Of a stretch of DNA of 5,903 nucleotides, positions 5,455-5,903 are shown piece by piece; position 1 is the first letter of the stretch, and the number at the start of each line of letters is the position of its first letter. The position numbers and the translations under genes are program-made. Under the pieces are notes generated by a model. The model was not told where the DNA came from, made no database searches, and saw only the letters and a program-made list of their open reading frames with translations. The DNA is from Desulfovibrionales bacterium (lineage in GTDB: Bacteria; Desulfobacterota; Desulfovibrionia; Desulfovibrionales; Desulfomicrobiaceae): the NCBI GenBank assembly GCA_012727515.1, contig JAAYGZ010000115.1, positions 1-5,903 on the forward strand. Reading direction: 5' to 3'.

Positions 5455-5903
5455 ACATGACCTTGCAGGAAATCGGCCAGGCCATGGGCGCGTGTTGCGA
5501 CATCAGCTGTGATCTGGAAGTCCGGCAGGTACGCATTGACAGCCGGGAAGTTCAGCCAGGCGATCTGTTTTTCTGCATTATGGGCCAAAGTCTGGATGGG
5601 CATCAATTTGCCCGGCAGGCCATTGCTGCTGGCGCGGTTGCAGTGGTGGCCAGTACGCCATTGGATGTGTCTGTCCCGGTGCTGATGGTCCGGGACACAA
5701 CTCTGGCACTGGGGCAATTGGCCAGGGCCTGGCGGGAACGCACACACGCGGTTGTTATTGGGGTGACAGGTTCAGCAGGCAAAACAACGGTCAAAGAAAT
5801 GTTGGCTCTGGCATTGGCCCAGGCTGGACGCACATCTAAAAATTTTCGTAATTTAAATAACCAGATTGGTTTGCCTTTGTCCCTGCTTTCTATGCCCCTG
5901 GAG
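5451..5903 (+). CDS. murF: UDP-N-acetylmuramoyl-tripeptide--D-alanyl-D-alanine ligase MurF (partial, 3' part outside window)
   Basis: The frame from ATG 5451 stays open to the last base and gives 151 residues, about one third of a typical MurF. MurF is the cytoplasmic ligase that adds D-Ala-D-Ala to the UDP-MurNAc tripeptide. The N-terminal substrate domain shows IDSREVQPGDLFFCI (29-43) and LDGHQF (48-53). The ATP-binding domain starts with GVTGSAGKTTVKE (104-116), whose P-loop is GSAGKTT, followed by the family motif NFRNLNNQIGLPLSLL (131-146). GSAGKTT with VKE, and NNQIG, point to MurF rather than MurE, MurC or MurD. The ATGA overlap with murE indicates translational coupling. Further dcw genes such as mraY and murD would be expected downstream but are not visible. 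Confidence 0.95.
   Translation, partial: MNMTLQEIGQAMGACCDISCDLEVRQVRIDSREVQPGDLFFCIMGQSLDGHQFARQAIAAGAVAVVASTPLDVSVPVLMVRDTTLALGQLARAWRERTHAVVIGVTGSAGKTTVKEMLALALAQAGRTSKNFRNLNNQIGLPLSLLSMPLE

Overview
The window holds the start of a division and cell-wall (dcw) cluster on the + strand, preceded by the tail of an insertion sequence. The order is mraZ - rsmH (mraW) - ftsL - ftsI - murE - murF, and murF runs off the right edge. Protein sequences, the meso-diaminopimelate-type MurE and the class B PBP carrying a C-terminal PASTA domain suggest a Gram-negative bacterium of the Desulfovibrio type (Desulfovibrionales, Desulfobacterota). This placement comes from general resemblance, not from a search, and is tentative below the order.

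Layout. Bases 1-120 are the last 39 codons of an IS5-family-like DDE transposase; its catalytic Glu codon would lie just left of the window. Bases about 121-323 are non-coding and become extremely AT-rich (6 G/C in the 60 bases 241-300). Bases 324-366 carry four AGTGG repeats, three of them on an exact 10-bp period, which look like the MraZ operator. A possible promoter overlaps this array. From 384 to the end the sequence is almost all coding: gaps are 12, 10, 5 and 10 nt, and the murE stop overlaps the murF start in ATGA. No terminator or clear promoter is visible inside the cluster, so the six genes are probably one transcript with translational coupling.

How the genes work together. MraZ is the DNA-binding regulator of the cluster and probably binds the repeats before its own gene. 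RsmH methylates 16S rRNA. FtsL and FtsI are divisome membrane proteins; FtsI is the septal transpeptidase. MurE and MurF are cytoplasmic ligases that add the third residue and the D-Ala-D-Ala dipeptide to the UDP-MurNAc peptide, making the precursor whose polymer FtsI later cross-links.

The coding part is an ordinary, intact dcw cluster, and I found no new system. The parts worth a second look are the MraZ repeat array, the transposase remnant just upstream, the AT-rich spacer between them, and a few local protein features.
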